Source of the DNA: Neolentinus lepideus HHB14362 ss-1 | Lineage: Eukaryota; Basidiomycota; Agaricomycetes; Gloeophyllales; Gloeophyllaceae | Reading direction: 5' to 3' | Assembly: GCA_001632425.1 (NCBI GenBank) | Contig: KV425639.1 | Coordinates: 48,492-112,491, forward strand | Length of the DNA: 64,000 nucleotides | Shown: in pieces, positions 63,300-64,000 of the stretch | How the letters are laid out: each line of letters opens with the position of its first letter | Position numbering within the stretch: position 1 is the first letter of the stretch | Notes under the pieces: generated by a model | Databases searched by the model: none | Seen by the model: the letters and a program-made list of their open reading frames with translations, nothing else | Told to the model about the DNA's origin: nothing | Translations under genes and position numbers: made by a program

Positions 63300-63620
63300 A
63301 TCGACAGGTCTCAAGCGAAGTAGTGTGAATCGCGCCTCGGCAAACGCCGATTCACGCGCGGATTCACAGCGCGGGCGCCAAAGACTTTGCCTGCGCGGGT
63401 GCCAAAGACTTTGCCTGCGCGGGAGCGCAATTCACACTTTTGCGCTCTCCCACAGGCAAAGTCACAGAATTGAGGGCCTCAATTCACACTCTCGGGGCCC
63501 CAATTCACACTTCAATTCACACTTTTTGGCAGGGGACCCGACGACTTTGCCTGTGGTGCGGGTGACTTTGCCTGGGCGCTCCTTTCGGCCGCTTTTGGCC
63601 CCGTTTGCACGGCGCGCCAC
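63300..63620. repeat. GC-rich block of repeated short motifs
   Basis: Two short words recur irregularly: GACTTTGCCT four times forward (two in GCCAAAGACTTTGCCTGCGC units) and once reversed near 63455-63470, and AATTCACACT at least four times. GTGTGAATCGCG near 63325 opposes later GATTCACGCG, giving inverted pairs. An open frame across it is low-complexity and not a gene. It looks like the core or edge of a non-autonomous mobile element or a minisatellite. Confidence 0.6.
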
Positions 63621-63754
63621 GTGTCACCGCCACGGCCTTGCTCTGCATGCCGCGTTCGCGTTTGAGTGCGCGCGTTCGTTAACGCGTCGACGTGGCCATG
63701 CAAAAATTGCAAAAATTAGTTAAAATTATGTAAATATTGGCGCTTAGGGCTCAG

Positions 63755-63900
63755 GATGGAAATATACATGTAATTTAATTAATTAACCGCTAAATCCTTC
63801 GAAATTAAGCATAGTTTGCCTGTTCCTGATGGAAATATACATGTAATTTAATTAATTAACCGCTAAATCCTTCGAAATTAAGCATAGTTTGCCTGTTCCT
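63755..63900. repeat. Two perfect 73-bp tandem repeats
   Basis: Unit 1 at 63755-63827 and unit 2 at 63828-63900 are identical, each starting GATGGAAATATACATG and ending TTTGCCTGTTCCT. The unit is AT-rich, with TTAATTAATTAA and TTCGAA palindromes. There are no spacers, so this is not a CRISPR. Array continuation beyond two units is not seen: sequence changes at 63901. Confidence 0.95.
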
Positions 63901-64000
63901 GGCTGTAGCAGGTGCCAATGTCTGTAAATATTAAATATTAAGCTCAATATGCTGAATTCACTGCCTGAACTGAATGGATTCTCTAATGAGTGTGCTAAAT

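Noticed and set aside
63121..63723. 200-codon plus-strand frame at the window end
   Set aside because: It runs through the repetitive GC-rich block and has no domain-like character.
63755..63900. CRISPR-like array
   Set aside because: Only two adjacent identical units and no spacers; the genome is fungal.

Overview
This window is nuclear DNA from a filamentous basidiomycete, almost certainly an Agaricomycete. Protein-coding genes are cut by many GT-AG introns of about 50-60 bases. The families present (DUF6533- and DUF6534-type membrane proteins, expanded F-box-like genes, casein-kinase-1-like kinases, secreted aspartic protease, GH15-CBM20 glucoamylase, secreted EEP nuclease) are typical of that class. 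There are no operons, and I saw no tRNA, rRNA or CRISPR. Gene models come from reading frames, splice sites and family motifs. For five genes I added up the exons: DUF6534 protein, PLK4-like kinase, PA-TM-RING protein, aspartic protease and the coiled-coil gene. Each total is a multiple of three.

Layout. 1-1630: 3' part of pyruvate decarboxylase (+). 3.8-5.5 kb: frameshifted F-box-like gene A (-). 5.8-7.2 kb: PA-TM-RING protein (+). 8.1-11.2 kb: two-finger CCCH protein (+). 11.8-12.7 kb: orphan gene with a probable frameshift (-). 13.5-15.6 kb: 19-exon DUF6534 membrane protein (+). 15.9-19.1 kb: PLK4/SAK-like kinase (-). 19.7-21.5 kb: membrane-anchored aspartic protease (+). 22.0-23.1 kb: heme oxygenase (-), followed by a decayed tandem copy to 24.2 kb. 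24.2-30.4 kb: gene-poor tract holding two copies of a small coiled-coil gene.

30.4-31.9 kb: ERG26-type sterol dehydrogenase (-), divergent from POP1 at 32.2-35.4 kb (+). 35.6-37.0 kb: Borealin (-), divergent from a mitochondrial coiled-coil membrane protein at 37.2-37.9 kb (+). 39.1-40.4 kb: secreted Ser/Thr/Ala-rich protein (+). 40.7-43.1 kb: secreted EEP-family nuclease (+). 43.3-44.6 kb: CDC123 (+). 44.9-46.5 kb: delta-12-type fatty acid desaturase (-). 47.1-48.9 kb: CK1-like kinase with a duplicated tail module (-). 49.5-51.5 kb: glucoamylase (-). 52.3-55.6 kb: F-box-like genes B and C, both broken (+). 55.8-57.2 kb: DUF6533-type membrane protein (-). 57.8-61.3 kb: MPS1 kinase (-). 61.5-63.1 kb: nitronate monooxygenase (-). 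63.3-63.9 kb: a GC-rich block of short repeated motifs, then two perfect 73-bp tandem repeats.

Functionally this is a mix of housekeeping genes (PDC, ERG26, POP1, CDC123, desaturase), mitotic regulators (PLK4-like, Borealin, MPS1), secreted enzymes and fast-evolving lineage-specific families with visible decay. The most notable points are: a complete PLK4-architecture kinase with HRN in place of the catalytic HRD; a RING-H2 domain lacking its sixth zinc ligand; a CK1-like kinase with a duplicated helical C-terminal repeat; three degenerate F-box-like paralogs ending in a PBZ-like Cys/His motif; and a heme oxygenase tandem copy that has lost its catalytic core.
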